DNA of 64,000 nucleotides from Desulfogranum japonicum DSM 18378 (GTDB lineage Bacteria; Desulfobacterota; Desulfobulbia; Desulfobulbales; Desulfobulbaceae). Positions 1 to 8,278 of the stretch are shown piece by piece (position 1 is the stretch's first letter; every line of letters starts with the position of its first letter). The position numbers and the translations under genes are program-made. The stretch is taken from the NCBI RefSeq assembly GCF_000429945.1, contig NZ_AUCV01000028.1, positions 1-64,000 of the forward strand, given 5' to 3'. The notes below the pieces were generated by a model. The model ran no database searches. It was not told the origin of the DNA and was given only the letters and a program-made list of their open reading frames with translations.

Positions 1-492
1 AAACACAAGGAGCTATTCGTCACAGCAGCGACAAAACTCTGGGAGTGTTTTGAAGCACCCACAAGGCGTTCATTTTCCCAGAAAATAAGAAGGCTTGTGG
101 AAGCGGCTCAGCGGGAATCGTATCCTGATGTGATCCTGGCCCCGTTGAAGAAGCTCAAAAGCAATATCTCCAATTACTCAATGGCATACAAGTATAAGGG
201 AAGCCACAGAACAAGCAACATGCTTGACAGGTTAATGCAGGGAATGGATCGTCACCTGTACAATACGAGATATTTTCACGGTACCCTGGAAGCAGCGGAA
301 CAAAATATTCGAGGTTGGGTGCTCATCAAGAATTTTGCTCAACAAAACCCGAAAACGGTAAAACAACATGCTGGATTAAAAAGTCCAGCTGAACAGTTGA
401 ATGGTAGGCGATATCACGATTGTTGGCTACAGAACCTTTTGATTTCTTCCTCTCTTGGTGGATTTCGAAGGGCTCCCCTAAATCCGAAATAA
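1..492 (+). CDS. Transposase-like protein, C-terminal part (cut by window edge)
   Basis: The reading frame runs in from the left edge without a stop, so the last 163 residues are visible and the GTG at 97 is internal rather than a start. The text resembles the C-terminal part of unclassified DDE-type transposases: a basic segment, MDRHLYNTRYFHG, then an IRGWVLIKNFA stretch, GLKSPAEQLNG and a final WLQNLLISSSLGG block. I recognise the pattern but cannot name the IS family, and the catalytic residues would lie upstream of the window. No clear right-end inverted repeat was found after the stop. It suggests that mobile DNA borders this region; whether the full element is intact cannot be seen. 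Confidence 0.55.
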   Translation, partial: KHKELFVTAATKLWECFEAPTRRSFSQKIRRLVEAAQRESYPDVILAPLKKLKSNISNYSMAYKYKGSHRTSNMLDRLMQGMDRHLYNTRYFHGTLEAAEQNIRGWVLIKNFAQQNPKTVKQHAGLKSPAEQLNGRRYHDCWLQNLLISSSLGGFRRAPLNPK

Positions 493-701
493 TCAGAGAT
501 TATTTTAGCGTTCGCTATATATAGATGTTTAAAAGGTGATGTACGGAAAACTGGCTTAATGATCATGTATAACTGATCACAAGTACTCCACGGAATCGCC
601 CGCCGGTCGTTACCTCTTCGCACGATCGCGGTTTCCCGCACAGATAGCCTGCCGGAGTCTTCGCTTACCTGCTAAAAACCGCGCTTGCCTAAATCTTAAC
701 C

Positions 702-769
702 ACCTGTGACCAGTTACAACTCAGAACTAATTGAAATATCAGTGTTGTTAACCCCGTGATCAGTTACGA
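702..769 (-). repeat. Hairpin-repeat family, copy C
   Basis: About 68 bp bounded by CCTGTGACCAGTTACA at the left and CCCCGTGATCAGTTACG at the right. These ends match, with substitutions, the ends of the elements at 31465-31528 (same orientation) and 41966-42027 (opposite orientation). The interior is diverged and AT-rich, so this is a decayed copy. Function unknown. Confidence 0.4.
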
Positions 770-983
770 TCATGTTTACGGATACCAGGATTTATCTCCA
801 GAAGAAAAACAATCAGGCCCGCAGCCCCTAAGCTCCAGTGCAGGCAGTTCATCTTCTGTGAAGCGCATAGAGAAAAGAGGAGGGCATTTCGTTGTGACTT
901 TTTCGTTAAAAGGATGCTTGATCATGGGCAGTTACAAGTGATAAATACAGTTGGTTGCCAGCCTCAGCTACCAAGTTTTTTTC

Positions 984-1019
984 AAGGAGTTAGAACAACT
1001 TAGCCTAACTCCTTTTTTA
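984..1019 (+). terminator. Rho-independent terminator
   Basis: Perfect 10-bp stem AAGGAGTTAG / CTAACTCCTT (984-993 and 1005-1014) with an 11-nt loop, followed by a T-run on the plus strand. No good plus-strand gene ends immediately upstream, so it may end transcription from the transposase side or a small untranslated RNA. Confidence 0.7.
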
Positions 1020-1024
1020 TTGCC

Positions 1025-1225
1025 CTATTTTTTGAGTATGACCACATGCTTGTTGAGAAATTTAAAATCAAAGGCTACCTGGTCCAGTAGCCCGCCAACT
1101 TTTACCATAGCCGTATTGCTCTCCGATACATCCAAGACTCGCACCTCATAATTTGAAGCGAGTAAAATGCCGACCAAAACAAAAAAGACAACAGCAATAA
1201 TGCTGCGTATAATTCTCATCATCAT
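1025..1225 (-). CDS. Small membrane-anchored protein, hypothetical
   Basis: 66 residues. It begins with three consecutive methionines and one hydrophobic segment (about residues 5-24), followed by a short polar tail of about 40 residues that would lie outside the cytoplasm if the helix is a signal anchor. An AGGA-type ribosome binding site lies a suitable distance upstream of the ATG cluster on the minus strand. The stop lies just beyond the terminator hairpin at 984-1019. I do not recognise a family. Length, start signal and the clean N-terminal helix favour a real gene, but there is no homology evidence in hand. Confidence 0.5.
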   Translation of the reverse strand: MMMRIIRSIIAVVFFVLVGILLASNYEVRVLDVSESNTAMVKVGGLLDQVAFDFKFLNKHVVILKK

Positions 1226-1271
1226 CTTTCAGAATCCTTTCGTAATATTTGATATTTTCCCTACATATATT

Positions 1272-1437
1272 TTAGGGTCACGGAAAAAAGAAATTATCCA
1301 ATCTTGCTTGTCTTTCAACTCGGTAACGTCGTCGCGTCAATGGCTCAATACGGCCAGTATGGAACCATTGACGCAACGACGTTACCAAACGATATCCTAC
1401 GCAATTTTTAGATATGTATTCTTTTCCGCTCCCCTTA
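1272..1437 (+). repeat. MITE-like palindromic element, copy 1 (full length)
   Basis: 166 bp. The left end reads TTAGGGTCACGGAAAA and the right end is its imperfect reverse complement, ending ..CCCCTTAA. The core has a 22-bp inverted repeat with a single mismatch, GGTAACGTCGTCGCGTCAAT.. (1322-1343) against its complement at 1365-1386, around a 21-nt loop. It has no coding capacity. Close copies lie at 61358-61524 and 63184-63349, with core-deleted copies at 6361-6480 and 50862-50970. Nested terminal and core palindromes with no ORF fit a miniature inverted-repeat transposable element. Confidence 0.8.
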
Positions 1438-1449
1438 AATCTGCATGAT

Positions 1450-1640
1450 AAAAATTTCGTCTCCTGGTTATCTTTCTTGCTACCCTAAAGTTGCAGGCAA
1501 ACAATAATTCCGCCCATTCTCTGCACTCTCCATAGGCAGGCCCTGAAATACATGGGAAATCCTGGATAAGTTTCATATGATACTCAAGCAACTGATTGAA
1601 TTCTTCCCTTGATATATTAAAATTATCCAGCGAGTTTCAC
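1450..1640 (-). pseudogene. Possible gene remnant next to the MITE-like element
   Basis: On the minus strand an open stretch from about 1640 to 1450 reads as plausible protein (ISREEFNQLLEYHMKLIQD then FPCISGPAYGECREWAELL). It has no good start with a ribosome binding site, is preceded by an in-frame stop, and runs directly into the MITE-like element whose right end is at 1437. It may be a fragment of a gene interrupted by that insertion. I do not recognise the family and the call is weak. Confidence 0.2.
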
Positions 1641-1686
1641 ACAAAATATAACAGGTCAAAATTGACACCACAAAAAGAAACATTCT

Positions 1687-2067
1687 ATGCCTAAAACTCG
1701 AAAAAATACTGACAATAATGCGATGCTAGTCGGCAAGCTGCAACACGGCCAGCAAATTAAAGGCCGAGTATGGATAGAGCGAGATGGCCAGACTTTTCTT
1801 TCCTGGGGCCGTGTTACCTTACTGGAACGTATTGCCGAACACGGCTCAGTGTCAGCTGCAGCAAAGTCTATGAAAATGAGTTTCAGACACGCCTGGCATC
1901 TGGTGGAGCAAATGAATACGCTTTCTCCAGAGCCGTTAGTGGAAAAACAAACTGGTGGCAAAAAGGGTGGCGGAGCCTGGCTTACGCCTGATGGCCAGAA
2001 AGCAATACGTGACTTCTGGAATCTGGTCGACAAATTTCAAGACCTGGTTGAACATCAACAACTCTGA
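1687..2067 (+). CDS. ModE-like N-terminal-domain transcriptional regulator
   Basis: 126 residues with the winged-helix domain typical of ModE (LysR-type HTH): FLSWGRVTLLERIAEHGSVS followed by AAAKSMKMSFRHAWHLVEQM and a GGKKGGGAWLTPDG wing. This matches the stand-alone ModE N-terminal family (about 110-130 residues) that lacks the C-terminal molybdate-binding MOP domains. Such short forms are common in anaerobes and often regulate molybdate or tungstate genes, but none is visible here. It lies 605 bp upstream of the cytochrome pair and could regulate it; that is inference only. How it would sense a ligand without MOP domains is unknown. Confidence 0.85.
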   Translation: MPKTRKNTDNNAMLVGKLQHGQQIKGRVWIERDGQTFLSWGRVTLLERIAEHGSVSAAAKSMKMSFRHAWHLVEQMNTLSPEPLVEKQTGGKKGGGAWLTPDGQKAIRDFWNLVDKFQDLVEHQQL

Positions 2068-2672
2068 CACATTTTTCAATAGCCAGGACCTGCCCACAAA
2101 TAGTTTGTACAATCTGTCATATAAAGAACCGACAGAATCCACCGCATACCTTACGCCTGAACGAAAGTCCTCATATATGGGTAGGCACTAACTCGCGAAG
2201 CCATCGTTTCCCTGCACCTATTCTATGACAAAGCAAATGCTCTAAAGACTGCCACCCTGCGCGGTGACTTTTTTGGTTTTTCCTGAAGCAGACACCGCTT
2301 TTCAGGTAAATTCGATAACACTTCCATTTCCGGTCATTCACCTATGACAGATTTTTCTTGCAGGAACCGTTATGTTTTATTAGGAATAACGATGCTCAAT
2401 TTACTACTATGCCACTTACTAAGCTATTTCATTAGATATTTACAAAGAAGCCCCCCTCATCCCCATGAGGGTCGCAATTTTCTGCAATAAACAGTGTGGG
2501 CGTCGTGAAGTGACCTCTCATTGACAAAGCACTATCAGGATGGGGTTGCCATACCTGTTAGAAGGCTACACAGCCGTATCATAGAATAATTCGAAGTAAC
2601 GAGATGTTATGAGACATGAGGAATGTACTCATTGGGAAAAATCTACAAAAAGTGAATTTGAGAGGAGGTGTT
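2068..2672. other. Intergenic region upstream of the cytochrome pair
   Basis: 605 bp with no supported gene. A short hairpin, CCCTCAT/ATGAGGG, lies at 2454-2471 without a clear T-run. A TTGACA box occurs at 2521-2526 but no good -10 partner is spaced correctly. The last part should contain the promoter of the cytochrome operon. Confidence 0.4.
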
Positions 2673-3086
2673 ATGAACAGAAAAAATTTGTGCCGGGTCT
2701 GGCTGGTATTTGGTTTGTTGGCCTTCCAGCCTGTCTATTGCGTTGCTGCCGACGGGCAAGGACCTGAAGAGATAATACTTACCCCCACCATTGACATTAT
2801 CAAGGTTCCAAAACCAGCATATCTTCCCCACCATACCCATCAATGGTTGGAATGCGATGCATGCCACCATACTCAAGCAGAGAATGGAAAAAAGGTGGAA
2901 TACATCCCTGGTCAAGCTATTCAAAAATGCGAATCCTGCCATAATTCCAAGGCAGGTATGCCTGAAAGAGTGAGCACTCTGAAACGGGCAGCACATGTCT
3001 TATGCATGGAGTGTCATCGACAACAGGATAAAGAACTTACAAAGTGCGGAGTCTGTCATACAACAACAATAAAGAGCGACATATGA
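2673..3086 (+). CDS. Tetraheme class III cytochrome c3-like protein
   Basis: 137-residue periplasmic electron carrier. The ATG at 2673 is chosen over the upstream in-frame start at 2616 because AGGAGG at 2663-2668 is well placed and a clean signal peptide follows (MNRKNLCRVWLVFGLLAF..VAA). The mature part has four CxxCH haem-binding motifs in order: CDACH, CESCH, CMECH, CGVCH, plus extra histidines (HHTHQW, CHHT, AAHVLC) able to act as sixth ligands, as in cytochromes c3 and c7 of sulfate reducers. Its stop overlaps the start of the split-Soret cytochrome gene (ATGA), so the two are translationally coupled and probably exchange electrons in the periplasm. Confidence 0.9.
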   Translation: MNRKNLCRVWLVFGLLAFQPVYCVAADGQGPEEIILTPTIDIIKVPKPAYLPHHTHQWLECDACHHTQAENGKKVEYIPGQAIQKCESCHNSKAGMPERVSTLKRAAHVLCMECHRQQDKELTKCGVCHTTTIKSDI

Positions 3087-3901
3087 ACCAACAAAAGCTT
3101 TCAACTCAATCAGAAGGATTGTCTCGACGTCAATGGCTCAAGGGTGCTGGTGTTTTGGCATCATGCGCCACCATGGCTAATCTGGGGAATGTTTTACCCC
3201 ATGCACATGCAGCTACAACAGGTAACATGGAACAATGGCCCTGGCCATATGTAAAGCTTGATCCAACAACTACTGCAGAGTTGGCTTACAGGGAATGGTA
3301 CAGAATATATTGCGGTGGGGCTGTAATCAGTTCTGTCTTCACGCAACTGAGAGAAAAAGTAGGAGAACCTTACACATCCTTTCCCATTGACGCCTTTATG
3401 TTTCTTGAAGGGGGGTGTGCCAGCTGGGGTACTCTTTGCGGCTCCAACGCTGGGGCATGCATTGTTGCCAATCTGATCCTCGGCCCCCGTCTCCTTGATG
3501 AAGAAGCAATGGGCCATAGAATCAGTACGGAAATTCTTGAATGGTATTGTAACGCGTCCATGCCTGTTTTTAAGCCCAAACAGCCTAGAATAAAAGGAGA
3601 AATCCCAAAAACTATTGCTGAGTCCCCACTCTGCCACGTCTCTGTTGGTAAATGGATGGCTATTTCAGAAAAGCCTATCAATAGCCCAGAGCGAAAAGAT
3701 CGATGTGCCAGAACAGCTGCAAGTGTCAGCTACCGACTCGTGGAATTGCTGAACTCCTGGAAAGAGGATGAATTTGAGTTTATGGAAGAAGGTAATTTTT
3801 CCCCTCTCTCCGACCATGGCATCAATGCCCAGCCAAATTGTGCAGAATGTCATGGAGGTGGTGTTCCTGAGGCTCCTGAAATGAGGAAACCAAAGGCGTA
3901 A
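3083..3901 (+). CDS. Split-Soret-type cytochrome c, TAT-exported
   Basis: 272 residues from the coupled ATG at 3083. The N-terminus carries a twin-arginine signal (SRRQWLKGAG then a hydrophobic stretch ending AHA). The body matches the split-Soret / C_GCAxxG_C_C family: a WPxxYxKLDP-like opening, YCGGAVISSVFTQLREKVG, then FLEGGCASWGTLCGSNAG with conserved cysteines thought to bind an Fe-S cluster. A single c-haem motif, CAECH, lies close to the C-terminus, as in the Desulfovibrio split-Soret protein (about 250 residues). The physiological role of the family is not established. Coupling to the c3-like gene suggests both act together in periplasmic electron transfer. Confidence 0.85.
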   Translation: MNQQKLSTQSEGLSRRQWLKGAGVLASCATMANLGNVLPHAHAATTGNMEQWPWPYVKLDPTTTAELAYREWYRIYCGGAVISSVFTQLREKVGEPYTSFPIDAFMFLEGGCASWGTLCGSNAGACIVANLILGPRLLDEEAMGHRISTEILEWYCNASMPVFKPKQPRIKGEIPKTIAESPLCHVSVGKWMAISEKPINSPERKDRCARTAASVSYRLVELLNSWKEDEFEFMEEGNFSPLSDHGINAQPNCAECHGGGVPEAPEMRKPKA

Positions 3902-4088
3902 TCATAGATTTTCCTTTTTTGGAGCAGCCGAGGCTATTCCCATTGCCTGGAATCTGCCATGAAAGAACAGAACATAAAATGTGTATTTCGTTGATTTCCT
4001 TTACCACTGAACTTTATAGGTCTCAGATTGCTTCAAACTTGTACAAGCACGTTTTTCTGCAGGTAGAAGGTTCTCAGTGCATTCACCC

Positions 4089-4130
4089 GACAGTGTGACT
4101 CTTTTGCAAACGCATAACAGCCACACTGTC
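4089..4130. terminator. Hairpin between convergent genes
   Basis: Perfect 9-bp inverted repeat GACAGTGTG / CACACTGTC with a 24-nt loop between the split-Soret gene (plus) and the lipoprotein gene (minus). There is no T-run on either side, so a terminator role is only suggested by position. Confidence 0.3.
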
Positions 4131-4177
4131 TTCAGTGATTAATCAGGCTTGTTTATACTCTCAACATTCCCGGACGG

Positions 4178-6058
4178 TCAATGCTGTTGTGCAGCCCTTT
4201 CTCTGTACTTTTCGAATTGAGGTATTGCAATAGCTGCCATAATTCCGACAACAGCAACACTTTCATATGTTCCACCTACATAGAACATATCAGCCAGGCT
4301 TTCCTCAAAGTTAACCTCCAGAGCAAGGTGATCAACACCTGATTCCAGGCTCACGCCAACGCTACCCTGATCAGCAAATTTCAGTTGACCTGCATGGGGA
4401 AAAGCGAAAAAATCTACTTCAGCTCCGCTGATGTCAGCAAGAGCACGCAGCAACGCCAGGTAATGATAGTAATAGTCTCGCGAAATATCGTCTTTACTCG
4501 CTGTAAAACCAAGAATTGCACTATTCATATCATGCTTCTGCGATGAAGCCAGCCAATTATTCACACTCACCGTATCGTTTCGCAGAGATCTTTCTACAAG
4601 GGGCTGAGGAATATTGGCCGCAATAATATACCCATCTTCTTCAATATAATAATAATGGCTACCTATACTGCCGAATAAATTCAGAAATACCGAAAGAAAC
4701 ATGTCGTTTTCAACAGATTTCTGCAGTGGCCCGACGGCGCCCAGGGAATTGTGAAAAGAGAGGGCAACATGTTTGATGGTGGTATTGTTTTTTGTATACT
4801 CATCATATTGTAGCCATCCCATATCCACTGCCTTTTTTATCAGCTCACTGAATTGCTCTGGATTACGAAGGCGAACCGCAATAAAATCACTGATTTCATC
4901 AGAAAAATAAGCAACTTCTGGACCGATAATATCCAAAATTTGTCCCAATTCCAACCCTGTCTTTTCCTTAAACAGTTGCTTAAAGGCTTCATAGTCCGGG
5001 TCTGGACCAGTGGCTGATACTATTGTGCTTTCAATGATATTGAATTGCGCAGCCGTTGGCAAAGATACCACACCCAAAGAATCAATATTACCACGGGCAT
5101 TGAAATTAAGAGAATTGTTCGCCAGAGGAAGATATGCTCGAAAACCCACATTTGGCATGTCTACAATGACTTTCAGGCGACTTTTTCCCCTACTGGTTCC
5201 ATAGCCAAAGGCAAGGGCATTCATTTGAGCTAATCCCGACATGCTCAGGCCCAATTGAGCATTGGGTGGAATCAAGCCTTCCATCATGGGCAGCACTGTC
5301 TTTGCATCCACGTAGCCAAATAATCCTTGCTTGCTTGTATCTATTGTATTTTCAAGAGCGTACATAGGATGAGAAGAAACCGGCTTAACTCCATCCATGG
5401 CGGCATTGAGGCTTTGTTGATCAATTCCACTGCCTGCCACCATCAAAAATTCTTTGGTACCAGGATTAAACCGATAGACAACGGTGGTCATGACATCTGG
5501 CAGCAGAAAACTACCATGACCATTTGCATCTGTGGGATCAGTGTTTTCAATCATTCTGTTGAGTGTCAGCAATCCGTTGAGATTATCTTGAAAACTTTCG
5601 ATTGTTTCAAAATCAAGCTTGGTTGCCAACATTACAATCGGTGCCGCTGGATTAGCTTCATTCGTCAACGCAGCCAACTCCAGTGGGGCAACCGTGTGTT
5701 TCAACAAGGTGGAAACTACAGGTTCCATAGCCGGACCCACCTGGGAGCCTATCCGTTCATTAATTCCCTGCCTGATAACCTCAAGTTGCTGTACATGCCC
5801 CTCATTCTGTTGAGCATATTTAAAACCGTTGTCTAATCCTGTGAAATAAAACCAGGGATTCGGCAATCTTAGATATAGTACAGATTTTTCGGGCAGTGCT
5901 TCTCTAAGCCATGCTTCTTCAGTAAATGTTGTCAGCTTGATCTCTTCAGCCTGCTCTTTTACAGCTGCAGACTTTTTCTCCTCAACTTTTTTTTCTTCAG
6001 AAGAACATCCAGCCAAAATGGCTGTACATAGTACCAAACCATACAATAATCGACGCAT
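4178..6058 (-). CDS. Large lipoprotein with C-terminal pilin-like helix
   Basis: 626 residues when started at the ATG at 6058, which begins a lipoprotein signal (MRRLLYGLVLCTAILAGC, lipobox LAGC). An upstream in-frame start at 6148 would put 30 polar residues before it. A charged EEKK linker follows, then a large soluble region resembling DUF3352-type periplasmic proteins (LPEKSVLYLRLPNPWFYFTG near the start). The last 30 residues are odd: VAVVGIMAAIAIPQFEKYRE closely resembles the N-terminal alpha-helix of type IV pilins but sits at the very C-terminus without a prepilin peptidase site. The protein would then be held by a lipid at one end and a hydrophobic helix at the other. Function unknown; no pilus genes are nearby. 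Confidence 0.7.
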   Translation of the reverse strand: MRRLLYGLVLCTAILAGCSSEEKKVEEKKSAAVKEQAEEIKLTTFTEEAWLREALPEKSVLYLRLPNPWFYFTGLDNGFKYAQQNEGHVQQLEVIRQGINERIGSQVGPAMEPVVSTLLKHTVAPLELAALTNEANPAAPIVMLATKLDFETIESFQDNLNGLLTLNRMIENTDPTDANGHGSFLLPDVMTTVVYRFNPGTKEFLMVAGSGIDQQSLNAAMDGVKPVSSHPMYALENTIDTSKQGLFGYVDAKTVLPMMEGLIPPNAQLGLSMSGLAQMNALAFGYGTSRGKSRLKVIVDMPNVGFRAYLPLANNSLNFNARGNIDSLGVVSLPTAAQFNIIESTIVSATGPDPDYEAFKQLFKEKTGLELGQILDIIGPEVAYFSDEISDFIAVRLRNPEQFSELIKKAVDMGWLQYDEYTKNNTTIKHVALSFHNSLGAVGPLQKSVENDMFLSVFLNLFGSIGSHYYYIEEDGYIIAANIPQPLVERSLRNDTVSVNNWLASSQKHDMNSAILGFTASKDDISRDYYYHYLALLRALADISGAEVDFFAFPHAGQLKFADQGSVGVSLESGVDHLALEVNFEESLADMFYVGGTYESVAVVGIMAAIAIPQFEKYRERAAQQH

Positions 6059-6916
6059 ATTTATCCTTGTTAAGTGGTGCCTGTGCGGAAACAGCCTGCC
6101 AGAACTGTCATAATAAGCAACTCCTTGCTCCCAAGACATGCAGTACATGTCAACGAAAAGATAGCGCTTACCTGAACTCCGACAACAGTTCTTGTTGCCG
6201 AACTGACACGAGTTGAAATAAATGAGTACTTAGACATAATCTTTGACAGAAGCAGACCTGGTGCTCAGACAACGCTACTCTGACGCATATTGTTCGTTTT
6301 TTGCCCAAATCTTGTGTTATGCTTAAAATGTTATCACAGATTCAAACTCAGGTGAACGGTTTAAGGGTCACGGAAAAAAAATAAATTATCCAATCTTGCT
6401 TGTCACTCAACTCGGCAACGACGTTATCAAACCGATATCCTACGCAATTTTTGGATATTTATTTTTTTCTGCTACCCTAAAAAAACAAACCAGTGTGCCG
6501 CTGAGTGTTCAGCCATTTTTTTAGAGCGCAGGTTGCGCAGAACATTTAACATCAATACATTCGATAATAAATCAAATATTTATACATTGAACATTTCTGC
6601 TATATATATTCCTCCCGGTTCTCGCCTAAAAACGCTCTCACACCTGTAAAAAAGGAAATTGTTAGCAGATTTCTTTTTTTCAATACTCATTTCTCACGGA
6701 TACATGTTGAACTTCGTTGACAATCACGTATAGTGATTTCCTTCTGCAAAATCAGAGATGTGTATATGTACACCATCTTCAATTACCAGCCGCGGAAAAA
6801 TACATAATCCAATCCAGCCTGTTTTTGCTCATAACAAGTTCACAAATGGCATAAAAAACGCACAAAACACGTCTTGCAGAATAATATTGAATGGACACTA
6901 CAGTGGTACGCCTGTT
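6059..6916. other. Intergenic region between lipoprotein and glycerate kinase genes
   Basis: 858 bp of mostly AT-rich DNA between divergent genes. It contains the core-deleted MITE-like copy 2 (6361-6480). The in-frame extension of the kinase gene back to 6758 has no family similarity and is treated as non-coding. Promoters for both flanking genes should lie here but none is clear. Confidence 0.5.
6361..6480 (+). repeat. MITE-like palindromic element, copy 2 (core deleted)
   Basis: 120 bp with the same ends as the 166-bp copies (TTAAGGGTCACGGAAAA on the left, ..GCTACCCTAA on the right) and the same outer segments (AATCTTGCTTGTC; GATATCCTACGCAATTTTTG). The central 22-bp hairpin is reduced to CGGCAACGACGTTATC. 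The deletion removes most of the core palindrome. Confidence 0.8.
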
Positions 6917-8101
6917 ATGAAAATCGTCATTGCCCCTGATTCTTTCAAAGAAAGCCTCTCTGCGCTTGAGGTAGCTCAGCATATGGAGAAAGGTTTTAAA
7001 GAAATTCTTCCAGATGCTGATTTTATTCTTCTCCCCATTGCAGACGGAGGGGAAGGCACTGTTGACACGATGATTGCTGCAACCGCCGGAACAAAGCATT
7101 GGAAACATGTAACTGGTCCCCTTGGGCAACCTGTTACTGGCTTTTATGGACTTTCAGGAGACGGGAATACCGCATTTATTGAGATGGCAGCTGCCAGCGG
7201 CCTTGCACTCGTAAAAAACGAGCACCGAAATCCTCTGCTGACCACCAGTCAAGGTACCGGAGAACTGATATTGGCCGCATTGGACAAAGGTGTACATAAA
7301 CTCATCATCGGCATAGGGGGCAGCGCCACCAATGACGGCGGGGCCGGAATGCTTCATGCTCTTGGCGTTCGCCTGCTCGACGGAAACGGAAACCAAATTA
7401 TGCCAGGTGGACGCGGCCTGGGAATGCTTGAAAAAATAGATGATGCAGGTATTGACCCCAGAATCGCAAACTGCAACATTCAGGTAGCCTGTGATGTGGA
7501 TAATCCTCTTATCGGTCCCCGCGGTGCATCAGCAGTCTTTGGTCCGCAAAAAGGCGCGACACCTGAAATGGTAGATGAACTTGACAGCAATCTTGAAACT
7601 TTTGGACGTTTACTGGAGCAACACACAGGCAACAGGATTATAGACAAGCCCGGTGCAGGAGCGGCAGGAGGCATGGGAGCAGCGCTGTCTGGTCTGCTCA
7701 ATGCAGAGTTGCGTCCAGGAGTGGAAATCGTACTTGAAGCCGTAAATCTGGATAAAGCAATAGCAGGTGCGGATCTGGTTATCACTGGAGAGGGCAAACT
7801 GGACAGCCAGACCGCCGGCGGCAAGGCTCCTGCGGGGGTGGCCAAAGCTGCTGCACGACATAATGTACCTGTAATCGGCATCGGTGGCAGCCTTGGAACT
7901 GACCTGGTCATGGAATCAATGACTGGCTTTTCAGCAATGTTTGCAGCTGTATCCAGAAACTGTACACTGGCAGTTGCAATTGAAGAAGCGGAACACAATT
8001 TACTGCGAGCAGCACGTAATATTGCGGCGGTGGTACAGCTTGGCATGCAGATTCAGGCTTCTGGAGGTCGGACTCAAGAAAGCAGGAAAAGGCCGTTGTA
8101 G
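6917..8101 (+). CDS. Glycerate kinase, type I family
   Basis: 394 residues. It phosphorylates glycerate with ATP (glycerate 2-kinase type in the GarK/GlxK family), feeding glycolysis. Start at ATG 6917 because the family begins MKIVIAPDSFKESLSA, which is exactly what follows. Other family hallmarks: IADGGEGTVDTM, GGSATNDGGAGML, the PQKGAT region and ITGEGKLDSQTAGGKAP near the C-terminus. Length is close to the usual 380. It stands alone, convergent with the mucR-like gene. Along with the dihydroxyacetone kinase genes at 46-51 kb it points to use of three-carbon substrates. The ribosome binding site is weak. Confidence 0.9.
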   Translation: MKIVIAPDSFKESLSALEVAQHMEKGFKEILPDADFILLPIADGGEGTVDTMIAATAGTKHWKHVTGPLGQPVTGFYGLSGDGNTAFIEMAAASGLALVKNEHRNPLLTTSQGTGELILAALDKGVHKLIIGIGGSATNDGGAGMLHALGVRLLDGNGNQIMPGGRGLGMLEKIDDAGIDPRIANCNIQVACDVDNPLIGPRGASAVFGPQKGATPEMVDELDSNLETFGRLLEQHTGNRIIDKPGAGAAGGMGAALSGLLNAELRPGVEIVLEAVNLDKAIAGADLVITGEGKLDSQTAGGKAPAGVAKAAARHNVPVIGIGGSLGTDLVMESMTGFSAMFAAVSRNCTLAVAIEEAEHNLLRAARNIAAVVQLGMQIQASGGRTQESRKRPL

Positions 8102-8180
8102 ATACAACCATTGCCAGGACCTCCCCCTTTTCATGTTTTGTCTATAATACCTCTCAAAACAATGAGAAGAAATACGTACG

Positions 8181-8265
8181 TGATTACACCTGACCCAGAT
8201 TGGGTCCCAAAGGCTATTCATGGGCAGACACTCTCTGAAAGCAGTATGTCAGACAGGTGTAATCA
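8181..8265. repeat. Long-range inverted repeat between convergent genes
   Basis: TGATTACACCTG (8181-8192) and its exact complement CAGGTGTAATCA (8254-8265), 61 nt apart, with a smaller nested hairpin GACCCA..TGGGTC near 8192-8206. It lies between the glycerate kinase (plus) and MucR-like (minus) genes, so it may be a bidirectional transcription stop or an mRNA-stabilising structure; there is no T-run. Confidence 0.45.
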
Positions 8266-8278
8266 GTCCGTCAATCAC

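Larger units (their letters stand above)
493..1024. other. Intergenic region with a hairpin repeat and a terminator
   Basis: No convincing gene. It holds hairpin-repeat copy C (702-769) and a Rho-independent terminator for plus-strand transcription (984-1019). A 61-codon open frame at 756-941 has no ribosome binding site and unremarkable composition, so I do not call it. Confidence 0.5.

Noticed and set aside
756-941. 61-codon plus-strand frame ahead of the terminator at 984-1019
   Set aside because: GTG start without ribosome binding site, odd composition, and it begins inside hairpin repeat C.
1167-1448. 93-codon plus-strand frame spanning the small membrane gene and the MITE-like repeat
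   Set aside because: It reads through the palindromic element and has no start signal; similar frames arise at the other copies (for example 61390-61760).
1464-1484. A second GCTACCCTAAA end just past MITE copy 1
   Set aside because: It resembles the right end of copy 2, but copy 1 already ends at 1437 at the family length of 166 bp; probably chance or an old fragment.
7480-8046. 188-codon minus-strand frame opposite the glycerate kinase gene
   Set aside because: Low-complexity Ser/Ala/Pro-rich translation typical of the antisense of a GC-rich gene; the kinase on the plus strand is unmistakable.
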